A stretch of 39,909 bases of DNA from contig WHSQ01000002.1 of the NCBI GenBank assembly GCA_009380005.1, positions 1 through 39,909 of the forward strand. The letters are read 5' to 3'. The notes beneath the pieces are model-generated. The model saw only the letters and a program-made list of their open reading frames with translations, made no database searches and had not been told where the DNA came from. Shown in pieces: positions 24,995-32,594 of this stretch (positions are counted from its first letter, which is position 1; each line of letters opens with the position of its first letter). The stretch comes from Actinomycetota bacterium. Lineage in GTDB: Bacteria; Actinomycetota; CADDZG01; WHSQ01. The position numbers and the translations under genes are program-made.

Positions 24995-25791
24995 CGACCG
25001 GCCCGTTCCAGGCGGGGGAGCGAGCCCTGTTGCTGGATCTGCGCGGCCGCCGCTACCTCGTGACGCTCGCAACCGGCAGTAAGTTCCACTCCCATCATGG
25101 AGCGATCGAGCACGACGCGATCATCGGGAGCCGGGAGGGGTCGTTCGTCGCGGCGGGCGGAGGTTCGCGGATGCTGGTGGTGCGCCCGACCCTGGCGGAC
25201 TTCGTGCTGAAGATGAGTCGCGGCGCCCAGATCGTCTACCCGAAAGACATCGGTGCCATCCTGGTGGAGGCAGATATCTTCCCGGGCGCGACGGTGCTCG
25301 AAGCCGGCACCGGCTCGGGGTCGCTGACGCTCGCCCTAGCGCGCGCCGTCGGGGACGGAGGGCGCGTGATCTCTTACGAAGCACGCGACGACCACCATGC
25401 TCGCGCGGTCGAGAACGTGAACGCGTTCTACGAATCTCTCGGAGGCAAACCGGAGAACGTCGAGCTCCGCGTGGGGGACGTCTTCGAGGGCGTGCCCGAA
25501 CGGGGCATCGACCGGTTCGTGCTCGACCTCCCAGAACCTTGGCGAGCCGTGGGGGCGACCACGGAATCCCTGGTAGAAGGGGGGATCCTCTGCAGCTACC
25601 TGCCGACGATCCCCCAGATCCAACGGCTCGTAGAGGCGATGCGCGAGGGTGGTTTCGGGCTCATCAACACCTTCGAGATCCTTCGGCGAACGTGGAACGT
25701 CGAGGGTCAATCCGTGCGTCCCGACCACCGGATGGTGGCGCACACGGGGTTCATCGTGACGGGTCGCCGGCTCGCCGGCGGGGGCCTCTAA
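24991..25791 (+). CDS. trmI: tRNA (adenine-58-N1)-methyltransferase TrmI
   Basis: A 266-residue class I SAM methyltransferase. Features: an N-terminal beta domain with [14 protein letters not shown] and [30 protein letters not shown] motif [21 protein letters not shown], the catalytic-region [11 protein letters not shown] and SYLPTIPQI. It makes m1A58 in the T-loop. In Thermus, m1A58 promotes thiolation of T54, so the operon ttuB-ttuA-trmI encodes two interacting modifications. trmI just upstream of mpa/arc is a known actinobacterial arrangement (as in mycobacteria). Confidence 0.95.
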   Translation: MTTGPFQAGERALLLDLRGRRYLVTLATGSKFHSHHGAIEHDAIIGSREGSFVAAGGGSRMLVVRPTLADFVLKMSRGAQIVYPKDIGAILVEADIFPGATVLEAGTGSGSLTLALARAVGDGGRVISYEARDDHHARAVENVNAFYESLGGKPENVELRVGDVFEGVPERGIDRFVLDLPEPWRAVGATTESLVEGGILCSYLPTIPQIQRLVEAMREGGFGLINTFEILRRTWNVEGQSVRPDHRMVAHTGFIVTGRRLAGGGL

Positions 25792-25841
25792 ACATTCCAC
25801 TTTGCCATCTTCAGGGAGTACGCTTCTCGTACGCCAGGGAG

Positions 25842-27608
25842 GTGAGAGCGGTTTCCGACGAACTCGAACGCAGGATCGCCCGTTACGACCGCGAGGTATC
25901 GGAGCTGCAAGGACAACTGAAGCTGGTCGAGGAAGAGCTCGTCCTGACCAAGCGCAGGCTGGACGCGGCCCCCCGCCAGATCCACGCCCTGGAGAAGAGG
26001 CTCGCGGAGACGTCGGCCGAGCTCGAGCGCGGCCGCGACAACAACGAGCGGATGGCGGACACCCTGCGGGAGGCTCGCGAGCAGCTCGTCACGCTGCGCG
26101 AAGAGGTCGAGAAACTGAGCCAGCCTCCCTCCAGCTATGGGATATTCCTCCAGCCCCAGGACGAGAACACGGCCGACGTCTTCACGAACGGCAGGAAGCT
26201 TCGGGTGAACGTCTCGCCCGAAGTCGATCGCTCCGCTCTACGCCGCGGCCAGGAGGTCTTGCTCAACGAGGCGATGAACGTCATCGGAGAGCGTGCCTAC
26301 GAGATCCAGGGCGAGGTGGTGATCCTCAAGGAGCTACTGGAGGACGGCGGGCGCGCGTTAGTGATCGCCCACACCGATGAGGAGAAGGTGGTGGAGCTGG
26401 GCGCGCCTCTGATCGGCGTTCCCCTGAGAGCAGGCGATTCACTCCTTCTCGAGCCGAGGTCGGGACACGTGCTCGAGAAACTGCCCAAGCCCGAGGTCGA
26501 GGAGCTCATCCTCGAGGAGGTGCCCGACATCGCCTACGAGGACATCGGGGGCCTGGCCGACCAGATCGAAGAGATCCGCGACGCGGTGGAGCTGCCCTAC
26601 CTACACGGGGATCTCTTCCGCGAGCACAAGCTCGAGCCACCCAAGGGCATCCTCCTGTACGGACCACCCGGGTGCGGGAAGACGCTCGTGGCGAAGGCGG
26701 TCGCCAACTCCCTCGCGAAACAGGTGGCGGAGAAGCTCGGCCGCTCCGATCGCCAGAGCTACTTCTTGAACATCAAGGGCCCCGAGTTACTCAACAAGTA
26801 CGTCGGGGAGACCGAACGTCAGATCCGGATGATCTTCCAGCGCGCCAAGGAGAAGTCGGAAGAGGGCGTACCGGTGATCGTGTTCTTCGACGAGATGGAT
26901 TCGCTCTTCCGAACACGTGGCTCGGGGATCTCCAGCGACATCGAATCGACGATCGTGCCGCAGCTGCTGGCGGAGATCGACGGTGTGGAGTCGCTGAAGA
27001 ACGTCATCGTCGTCGGCGCCTCGAACCGGGAAGACTTGATCGACCCTGCGATCCTGCGGCCCGGCCGTCTGGACGTGAAGATCAAGATCGAGCGCCCCGA
27101 CCAGGGCGCGGCCAAGGACATCTTCTCCAAGTACTTGACGTCGGAGATCCCGATAGCCGCGAGCGAGATCGAGATCCACCGCAGCGAGGACGCGGCCGTA
27201 GGGGCCCTGATCGAGGACACGGTCCAGAAGATGTATTCCGAGGACGACGACAACAGGTTCCTCGAGGTGACCTACGCGAACGGGGACAAGGAGACCTTGT
27301 TCTTCAAGGACTTCGCGTCGGGAGCGATGATCGAGAACATCGTGCGACGCGCGAAGAAGATGGCCATAAAGCGCGCCATCGCCGGGGGACCCAAGGGGAT
27401 AGGCAACCCCGACCTCATCCAGGCGATCCACCAGGAATACAAAGAGAACGAAGATCTCCCGAACACGACGTCGCCGGACGATTGGGCTCGCGTCTCCGGG
27501 AAGCGGGGCGAGCGCATCGTCTACATCCGGACCCTCGTGGGCGACGCAAAAGAGTCGTCCGAGGGTGGTCGCCAGGTCGAAAGGGTGCAGACGGGCCACT
27601 ACCTGTAG
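25842..27608 (+). CDS. mpa: Proteasome-associated AAA ATPase (Mpa/ARC)
   Basis: A 588-residue ring ATPase that binds Pup and threads pupylated proteins into the 20S proteasome. Layout: coiled coil at ~3-93 (Pup docking), tandem OB folds at ~97-225, AAA domain with Walker A GPPGCGKT at 274-281, Walker B VIVFFDE at 345-351 and arginine fingers at 406/409. It ends in G-H-Y-L, matching the penultimate-Tyr Q-Y-L gate-opening tail. The frame is open far upstream inside trmI; GTG 25842 fits the family start. An AGGGAGG box directly abuts this GTG, which is too close, so the start remains somewhat open; no other good start is nearby. Confidence 0.95.
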   Translation: MRAVSDELERRIARYDREVSELQGQLKLVEEELVLTKRRLDAAPRQIHALEKRLAETSAELERGRDNNERMADTLREAREQLVTLREEVEKLSQPPSSYGIFLQPQDENTADVFTNGRKLRVNVSPEVDRSALRRGQEVLLNEAMNVIGERAYEIQGEVVILKELLEDGGRALVIAHTDEEKVVELGAPLIGVPLRAGDSLLLEPRSGHVLEKLPKPEVEELILEEVPDIAYEDIGGLADQIEEIRDAVELPYLHGDLFREHKLEPPKGILLYGPPGCGKTLVAKAVANSLAKQVAEKLGRSDRQSYFLNIKGPELLNKYVGETERQIRMIFQRAKEKSEEGVPVIVFFDEMDSLFRTRGSGISSDIESTIVPQLLAEIDGVESLKNVIVVGASNREDLIDPAILRPGRLDVKIKIERPDQGAAKDIFSKYLTSEIPIAASEIEIHRSEDAAVGALIEDTVQKMYSEDDDNRFLEVTYANGDKETLFFKDFASGAMIENIVRRAKKMAIKRAIAGGPKGIGNPDLIQAIHQEYKENEDLPNTTSPDDWARVSGKRGERIVYIRTLVGDAKESSEGGRQVERVQTGHYL

Positions 27609-27616
27609 CCCCGGCG

Positions 27617-27622
27617 TAATCT
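27617..27622 (+). promoter_or_regulatory. -10 box TAATCT for a leaderless dop transcript
   Basis: TAATCT, then GAACCC (6 nt), then ATG 27629 of dop; no ribosome-binding site is present. Confidence 0.65.
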
Positions 27623-27628
27623 GAACCC

Positions 27629-29113
27629 ATGGCTGTTCCGAAGATCTGCGGGGTCGAGACCGAGTTCGGCATCGCCGTGCGCGGCGCCGGCGAGTTCAAC
27701 CCGATCCTGACTTCCTCACTCTTGATCAACGCCTACGCCAAGCCCGCTTTCAAGCGTGTGAAGTGGGATTACGAGGAGGAGTCGCCGCTGCGCGACGCCC
27801 GGGGCTTCGAACACCAGCCCGAGCCGCAGCTGGAGGAGGACAGCGGGCTGGTGAACATCATCCTCCCGAACGGGTCCAGGTACTACGTGGACCATGCCCA
27901 TCCCGAGTACTCCAGCCCCGAGTGTGCCGACGCCCGATCGGCAGTCATCTGGGACAAGGCGGGGGAGACGATCCTGGCGGACTCCGTCGCCGCGGCTGCG
28001 CACCTCTTGACCGAGGGCGAGCAGGTGTTCATCTACAAGCACAATTCCGACGGCAAGGGGAACTCGTTCGGCTGCCACGAGAATTACCTCGTCGACCGGC
28101 AGACGCCGTTCCCGGACCTCGTCAAGCACCTGACGCCGTTCTTCGTGAGCCGGCAGGTATTCGCCGGAGCCGGCAAGGTGGGGGCCGAGAACTCACCCAA
28201 CGCGTCCGAGGTGGATTACCAGATCACGCAGCGAGCCGATTTCTTCGAAGTGGAAGTCGGTCTCGAGACGACGTTCAAGCGTCCGATCATCAATACGCGC
28301 GACGAACCCCACGCCGACCCCGAGATCTACCGGCGCCTCCACGTCATCGTCGGCGACGCCAACATGGCCGAGCTCCCGACGCTCCTCAAGATCGGAACGA
28401 CGGCGCTCATCCTCAAGATGATCGAGGACGAATACATCGAGGATGACTTCTCGCTGGCCGAGCCCGTCCGCTCCATGCGCGCCGTGTCGCACGACGTGGG
28501 CCTCGGCCAGACGTTGGAGCTCGCCGACGGACGTCGCATGACGGCTCTGGAGATGCAATGGGAGTACTACCGGCTCGCCAAGAAATACGCCCTCGACAAC
28601 GAGGACTCCGAGATCGTCGAAGACGTCCTGGAACGATGGGAGGGCGTGCTCGAGGGGCTGGAGACCGATCCGATGGAACTGGCGGATCAACTGGACTGGG
28701 TGGCGAAACTGAAGCTTCTGCGGGCCTACCGGGATCGCGACGGACTCGCCTGGGATCACGCCAAGATGAGACAGATCGACCTGCAGTATCACGACGTCGA
28801 CCGGGGGCGCTCGCTGTACTGGAAGCTGGTCGACAATGGCAAGATGCAGCGCCTGGTGACCGACGCCGAGATCGCATGGGCCGTGGACCATCCCCCCGAG
28901 GACACGAGGGCCTACTTCCGGGGGGAGTGCCTGCGTCGCTACTCGCCGAAGATCGTGGCAGCGTCGTGGGATGCGTTGATCTTCGACACCGGCGACGAGC
29001 CGCTTCGCAAGGTGCCCACGATGGACCCGACGAGGGGCACGAAAGCGCACGTGCAGGACCTGCTGGACGGCTCCACCGACGCCGGGGACCTGATAGCCAA
29101 GCTGAGCTCCTAG
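27629..29113 (+). CDS. dop: Pup deamidase/depupylase Dop
   Basis: A 494-residue member of the carboxylate-amine ligase-like family. It converts the C-terminal Gln of Pup to Glu and removes Pup from proteins. Metal-binding Glu10/Glu12 lie in GVETEFGIAV, the Dop-specific segment NPILTSSLLINAY...WDYEEESPLRDARGF (24-60) contains the Dop loop, and the catalytic-type Asp88 is in [44 protein letters not shown] is the shared family core. It is distinguished from PafA, encoded in the same window, by the loop and the NPxLTS start. Its substrate here should end in Gln, consistent with the G-G-Q of pup. Confidence 0.96.
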   Translation: MAVPKICGVETEFGIAVRGAGEFNPILTSSLLINAYAKPAFKRVKWDYEEESPLRDARGFEHQPEPQLEEDSGLVNIILPNGSRYYVDHAHPEYSSPECADARSAVIWDKAGETILADSVAAAAHLLTEGEQVFIYKHNSDGKGNSFGCHENYLVDRQTPFPDLVKHLTPFFVSRQVFAGAGKVGAENSPNASEVDYQITQRADFFEVEVGLETTFKRPIINTRDEPHADPEIYRRLHVIVGDANMAELPTLLKIGTTALILKMIEDEYIEDDFSLAEPVRSMRAVSHDVGLGQTLELADGRRMTALEMQWEYYRLAKKYALDNEDSEIVEDVLERWEGVLEGLETDPMELADQLDWVAKLKLLRAYRDRDGLAWDHAKMRQIDLQYHDVDRGRSLYWKLVDNGKMQRLVTDAEIAWAVDHPPEDTRAYFRGECLRRYSPKIVAASWDALIFDTGDEPLRKVPTMDPTRGTKAHVQDLLDGSTDAGDLIAKLSS

Positions 29114-29125
29114 GCCCCGCCGGCG

Positions 29126-29157
29126 GCCGGGTAGCTGCTATCTGCGGGGTACCCGGC
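29126..29157. repeat. 8-bp inverted repeat between dop and pup
   Basis: GCCGGGTA (29126-29133) and TACCCGGC (29150-29157) form a perfect 8-bp inverted repeat with a 16-bp spacer, immediately before the TACCAT -10-like box of pup. It occupies the -35/-10 spacer region. It could be a dop terminator (no T-tract) or an operator. Confidence 0.55.
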
Positions 29158-29163
29158 TACCAT
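29158..29163 (+). promoter_or_regulatory. Possible -10 box (TACCAT) of pup
   Basis: TACCAT lies 28 bp before ATG 29192. Unlike most genes here, pup has a leader with a GAAGGGA ribosome-binding site ending 8 nt before the start, so strong expression is expected. Confidence 0.45.
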
Positions 29164-29191
29164 TGGGTACTGCTCGATGAAGGGATGATCG

Positions 29192-29509
29192 ATGGCCGAA
29201 CAGACCCGTAGGGGCAAGCCCACCAAAGAGGAAGAAGCCGCGCCGCAAGAAGAGAAGGCCGCGGAAACCGAAGCGTCCGACGTCGACGACCTGCTGGACG
29301 AGATCGACGAGGTCCTCGAGATCAACGCCGAGGAGTTCGTTCGTTCGTACATCCAAAAAGGCGGCCAACTGGTAGTTCCTTCCAGTTTGCTAACGGGCCT
29401 ACACGCCTCCAATCGCCTCTGGGTGGCCGTTCTTCTGATAGGCGCCTTGGTGCTGCGACGGGTGGCCGAACGTCGATGGGCGCGTGATCCTGTCGCACCT
29501 CCTCGCTAA
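29192..29509 (+). CDS. pup: Prokaryotic ubiquitin-like protein Pup, with unusual C-terminal tail
   Basis: Residues 1-59 are a normal Pup: a disordered, Glu/Lys-rich N-terminus, then DVDDLLDEIDEVLEINAEEF, which binds Mpa, and the end V-R-S-Y-I-Q-K-G-G-Q (Gln59 at 29366-29368). Every Pup I know stops at this Gln or Glu, since its side chain is ligated to lysines. Here no stop follows; the frame continues for 46 residues (LVVPSSLLTGL..., including hydrophobic LWVAVLLIGALVL, then basic) to TAA 29507-29509. The tail would block Dop and PafA unless removed. A small hairpin (AACTGG/CCAGTT, 29367-29387) sits just at the junction. A true extension, stop loss in this lineage, or a sequence error are all possible. 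Confidence 0.88.
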   Translation: MAEQTRRGKPTKEEEAAPQEEKAAETEASDVDDLLDEIDEVLEINAEEFVRSYIQKGGQLVVPSSLLTGLHASNRLWVAVLLIGALVLRRVAERRWARDPVAPPR

Positions 29510-29555
29510 CCTCTACGCAGCCGCACTTCCCGTAGACCGCGGGCCAGGAGGACCC

Positions 29556-30014
29556 TTGGATCCGCGCGCTCGGAACGATCAGCTTTCCTTCGAAGGCCGC
29601 CATGTGAGGCCAGGACACAAGAGATGTCCGCGATGCACCGGCATCAAGCCCTTGGCAGACTTCGTCAGGAATCGTTCACGTCCCGATGGGCATGGGACCT
29701 ATTGCCTTCCCTGCAATGCCGCCAGGAATAGGGAATATGTTCAGCGCAAACACGGCGGCTACTCCCACTATCGATTGATGCAGAAGTACGGCATCGGACG
29801 TTCTGGCGTCGATGCGATGATCGAGGTGCAGGGTGGGCTGTGCCCGATCTGTGAGAAGCGGCCCGCCGTCCATGTCGACCACGACCACCGAACCGGCCGG
29901 GTCAGAGAGATACTGTGCGAGCTCTGCAACGGCACGCTTGGGGCCTTCCGAGACGATCCCGCGATCATCGCCAAAGCCATTACTTACCTCGAAGCTCACC
30001 GTGCGACAGATTAG
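29556..30014 (+). CDS. Endonuclease VII-like HNH protein, first copy
   Basis: A 152-residue zinc-binding nuclease-like protein. The N-terminal zinc ribbon is Cys24, Cys27, Cys50, Cys53 (KRCPRC...TYCLPC). The nuclease domain resembles recombination endonuclease VII: CPIC (96/99), HVDHDH at 106-111, ILCELCN at 119-125. All catalytic-type residues are present, so it is probably active on DNA. The frame is open upstream to 29484, but TTG 29556 follows AGGAGG; GTG 29604 is another option. I recall a single endonuclease VII-like gene at this site in Streptomyces/Frankia proteasome loci (unverified). It may act on branched or damaged DNA; this is inference. Confidence 0.82.
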   Translation: MDPRARNDQLSFEGRHVRPGHKRCPRCTGIKPLADFVRNRSRPDGHGTYCLPCNAARNREYVQRKHGGYSHYRLMQKYGIGRSGVDAMIEVQGGLCPICEKRPAVHVDHDHRTGRVREILCELCNGTLGAFRDDPAIIAKAITYLEAHRATD

Positions 30015-30402
30015 ATGTCCATCCTGTAAGCGGGTGAAATCCCCCGAGGATTTCCCGCGCAACCGCGCCACGAAGAGCGGACGAGCCACCTACTGCCGGC
30101 CGTGCCACAACCGGATCATGAGGGCCAATCGGCAGACGCACTACGGCAGTGATCGCAACTTCCAGCTTGTCCGCCGGTATGGGGTCGACGCGGTCCAGGT
30201 CGAGTGGATGATCTTGCAGCAGGGTGGCGTCTGCGCCTTGTGTCGTGAGGCGAATCCCAGGCACGTGGATCACGATCATCGCTCGGGGAAGGTTCGAGGG
30301 ATCCTGTGCTTCAACTGCAACAAGGGCCTAGGGAAGGTCGAGGACGGCCCGGATGTTCTACGGAGGGCGATGGACTATCTTCTGGCGCATGGGTCTGGAT
30401 GA
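30001..30402 (+). CDS. Endonuclease VII-like HNH protein, second copy
   Basis: A 133-residue paralogue of the preceding protein with the same architecture: zinc ribbon Cys6, Cys9, Cys32, Cys35; CALC (78/81); HVDHDH (88-93); ILCFNCN (101-107); and an A-x-x-Y-L-x-A-H end in both copies. It overlaps the first copy by 14 bp and prcB by 14 bp, and the prcB -10 box lies within its last codons. The start is taken as GTG 30001, since upstream codons in this frame are out of family. Identity to copy 1 is clear but moderate, so the duplication is not recent. Confidence 0.82.
   Translation: MRQIRCPSCKRVKSPEDFPRNRATKSGRATYCRPCHNRIMRANRQTHYGSDRNFQLVRRYGVDAVQVEWMILQQGGVCALCREANPRHVDHDHRSGKVRGILCFNCNKGLGKVEDGPDVLRRAMDYLLAHGSG
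30376..30381 (+). promoter_or_regulatory. -10 box TATCTT of prcB inside the second HNH gene
   Basis: TATCTT, then CTGGCGC (7 nt), then ATG 30389 of prcB. The match supports this start and a leaderless prcBA transcript separate from pup. Confidence 0.6.
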
Positions 30403-31249
30403 CCAAGGGTTCGGAGACGTGATCGGGCGGCCCCTGTACGGGCCCGGCTCGTCCTTCTCCGATTTCCTCTCCGGCCACTCACCAGAGATACTGCCCCGGA
30501 TGGACTCCAAGGGTCCGGCCCCCATACCGGAGGGCACCACCGTCCTCGCACTCCGCTACGCCGAGGGAGTGATCATCGCCGGCGACCGCCGGGCGACCGA
30601 GGGCTTCCAGATCGCTCACCGCTCGATCGAGAAGGTCTTCGCCGCGGACGACATGAGCGCGGTCGCCATCGCGGGTGCGGCGGGGCCGGCGATAGAGATG
30701 GTCCGGCTGTTCCAGACCGAGCTCGAGCACTACGAGAAGGTCGAGGGCGATCGCCTGACGCTCGAGGGCAAGGCCAACAAGCTCTCGCAGATGATCCGGG
30801 CGAACCTGCCGATGGCGGTGCAGGGCATGGTCGTGGTCCCGCTCTTCGCGGGCTACGACGAGGCACGGGAGATGGGCCGGCTGTTCAAGTACGACGTGAC
30901 CGGCGGCCGCTACGAGGAGGACGACTACCACGCCACCGGCTCGGGCGGCAAGGACGCCCGCTCCAGCCTCAAGAAACGGTGGAAGGCCGACCTGACCCGG
31001 GAAGCGGCCGTGAAGGTGGCTATCGAGGCTCTCTTCGACGCGGCGGACGAAGACGTCGGGACCGGCGGGCCGGATCTCGTGCGCGGCATCTTCCCGACGG
31101 TGGCCGCGATCAGCGCAGCCGGGATGCAGGAGATCCACGAGGACGAGGTCCGTACCCTGTTCGAGGAGCTCATCGCCGATCGCAGCATCGAGCTCCGCAG
31201 GCCCGAATCGCATCCGGTAGACCTTCGGCGTCCGGGAGACGAACGCTGA
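30389..31249 (+). CDS. prcB: Proteasome beta subunit PrcB
   Basis: A 286-residue precursor. The first 49 residues are the propeptide, cleaved before Thr50 in E-G-T-T-V-L-A-L-R-Y. Counting from this Thr1, the other active-site residues fall exactly at Asp17 (AGDRR) and Lys33 (IEKVF). ATG 30389 is chosen over ATG 30353 because it gives a usual propeptide length and is preceded by a TATCTT box. Downstream regions G-Y-D (near 155), Y-H-A-T-G-S-G and RGIFPTVAAI fit the family. The stop overlaps the prcA start (TGATG). Confidence 0.96.
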   Translation: MGLDDQGFGDVIGRPLYGPGSSFSDFLSGHSPEILPRMDSKGPAPIPEGTTVLALRYAEGVIIAGDRRATEGFQIAHRSIEKVFAADDMSAVAIAGAAGPAIEMVRLFQTELEHYEKVEGDRLTLEGKANKLSQMIRANLPMAVQGMVVVPLFAGYDEAREMGRLFKYDVTGGRYEEDDYHATGSGGKDARSSLKKRWKADLTREAAVKVAIEALFDAADEDVGTGGPDLVRGIFPTVAAISAAGMQEIHEDEVRTLFEELIADRSIELRRPESHPVDLRRPGDER

Positions 31250-31941
31250 TGCCGATGCCGTACTACGTCTCGCCGGAGCAATTGATGAAGGACAAGGCCG
31301 ACTACGCGCGTAAGGGCATCGCTCGCGGCAAGTCGGTTATCGCGCTCGAATACGCGGACGGGATAGCGTTCGTCGCCGAGAACCCCAGCGCTACGCTTCA
31401 CAAGATCTCCGAGATCTACGATCGCATCGCCTTCGCCGGCGTCGGCAAGTTCAACGAGTTCGAGCAGCTGCGCATCGGCGGTATCCGGCTCGTCGACATG
31501 AAGGGCTACTCGTATTCGCGGGAAGACGTCACGGCGAAGGGCCTCGCCAACGCTTACGCACAGACGTTGGGGAACATCTTCACGTCGGAGCTGAAGCCCT
31601 ACGAGTGCGAGATCCTCGTCGCTTCGGTGGGGGAGGCGACCGACAGGAACGAGCTCTTCCACATCCTCTACGACGGTTCCGTCACCGACCGCACCGGATG
31701 GGTCGTCATGGGTGGACAGTCGGATGCCCTCAACACCTTCTTCGAGAACAACTACCCAAAGGGCTACCCAACCTCGGTCCCGACACTGGCGGAAGCCATC
31801 AAGCTCGGACACAAGGCGATGACGTCGGTGGAGAGCCGTGAGATAGCCCCGAACGCGCTCGAGGTCGCCGTCCTGGACCGCAACCGTTCCCGCCGCAAGT
31901 TCAGACGCCTGAACGAGAAGGACCTCCCCAAACTCGGCTGA
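31249..31941 (+). CDS. prcA: Proteasome alpha subunit PrcA
   Basis: A 230-residue alpha subunit that forms the outer rings and the gate of the 20S core. It starts MPMPYYVSPEQLMKDKADYARKGIARGKSVIAL, and continues FVAENPSATLHKISEIYDRIAFAGVGKFNEFEQLR and L-A-N-A-Y-A-Q-T-L-G. The catalytic Thr is absent, as expected. It ends with the usual LEVAVLDRNRSRRKFRRL. It is coupled to prcB by a one-base overlap. No terminator with a T-tract follows, only a weak GC-rich hairpin (CCGGCG/CGCCGG, 31962-31981). Confidence 0.97.
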   Translation: MPMPYYVSPEQLMKDKADYARKGIARGKSVIALEYADGIAFVAENPSATLHKISEIYDRIAFAGVGKFNEFEQLRIGGIRLVDMKGYSYSREDVTAKGLANAYAQTLGNIFTSELKPYECEILVASVGEATDRNELFHILYDGSVTDRTGWVVMGGQSDALNTFFENNYPKGYPTSVPTLAEAIKLGHKAMTSVESREIAPNALEVAVLDRNRSRRKFRRLNEKDLPKLG

Positions 31942-32084
31942 ACGCTAGATCGGCCTAGATCCCGGCGACGCTGCGCGCCGGCGGTGTGCCTCGGCCGCCG
32001 GGTGACGCATCGAAGCCAAATCCGCGTCCGAGGGGGACCCTCCGCTATACGGTGCGTGGGAACGGAACGAACACGGGAGGCCCC

Positions 32085-32540
32085 ATGTACGAATACGCGC
32101 TCTTCGTCCACGTGCTCCTGGCCGTCATCTGGGTGGGTGGGGGACTAACGATGCTCCTGCTCGGAGGCCGTCTGCGGAAGTCCGATGATGCCGGGAAGGT
32201 GGCAGAGTTCGGAAGTCACGCAGAATGGATCGGAACGCACGTCTACTTGCCGTCGTCGATACTTCTCTTCCTGGCAGGCGTCTACATGGTCATCGACGGT
32301 GACTGGGGCTGGGGCACCCCTTGGGTCGTGATGGGGATCGTCGGCTGGCTCTTCTCCGCCCTGGTCGGCAGCCTCTACCTGGGCCCCCAGGGCAAGAAGC
32401 TCAAGGCGGACATGGATGCCGGCACCATCACCGACGAGGGCCTGCTGGCCCGCGTGGACAGGATCGTCAACGTCCAGCGCATCGAATGGCTGGTCTTCCT
32501 GATCGTCGTCTGGGCCATGACCGTCAAGCCGGGCGTTTAG
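32085..32540 (+). CDS. DUF2269-like integral membrane protein
   Basis: A 151-residue protein with four predicted membrane helices: ~2-25 (LFVHVLLAVIWVGGGLTMLLLGG), ~52-70, ~78-98 and ~130-148. The His8-x-x-x-A-V-I-W start and the later W-I-G-x-H-V-Y-L match DUF2269 and related copper/haem-linked four-helix proteins; function unknown. GGGAGG precedes ATG 32085, and TATACG at ~32045 is a possible -10. It is inserted between the prcBA and pafA parts of the cluster. Confidence 0.8.
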   Translation: MYEYALFVHVLLAVIWVGGGLTMLLLGGRLRKSDDAGKVAEFGSHAEWIGTHVYLPSSILLFLAGVYMVIDGDWGWGTPWVVMGIVGWLFSALVGSLYLGPQGKKLKADMDAGTITDEGLLARVDRIVNVQRIEWLVFLIVVWAMTVKPGV

Positions 32541-32545
32541 GGGCC

Positions 32546-32566
32546 GCCGGCGACAGACCCGCCGGC
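32546..32566. terminator. GC-rich hairpin after the DUF2269 gene
   Basis: GCCGGCG and CGCCGGC form a perfect 7-bp stem with a 7-nt loop, 6 bp after the stop. There is no T-tract; it may be a non-canonical (I-shaped) terminator. Confidence 0.5.
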
Positions 32567-32582
32567 ACCCCATCACCCCGCC

Positions 32583-32588
32583 TATCCT
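32583..32588 (+). promoter_or_regulatory. -10 box TATCCT for a leaderless pafA transcript
   Basis: TATCCT, then TGACGG (6 nt), then GTG 32595 of pafA; no ribosome-binding site is present. Confidence 0.65.
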
Positions 32589-32594
32589 TGACGG

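Noticed and set aside
29354-29375. Programmed frameshift at the A5 run or hairpin in pup
   Set aside because: A +1 slip would reach TAG 29373-29375 but destroys the GGQ end, and a -1 slip finds no stop soon. Neither yields a usable Pup.
29369-30402. Group I intron or intein with HNH homing nucleases interrupting pup or prcB
   Set aside because: pup and prcB are each complete, no splice domains or intron core are seen, and the HNH type is endonuclease VII-like with a separate zinc ribbon.
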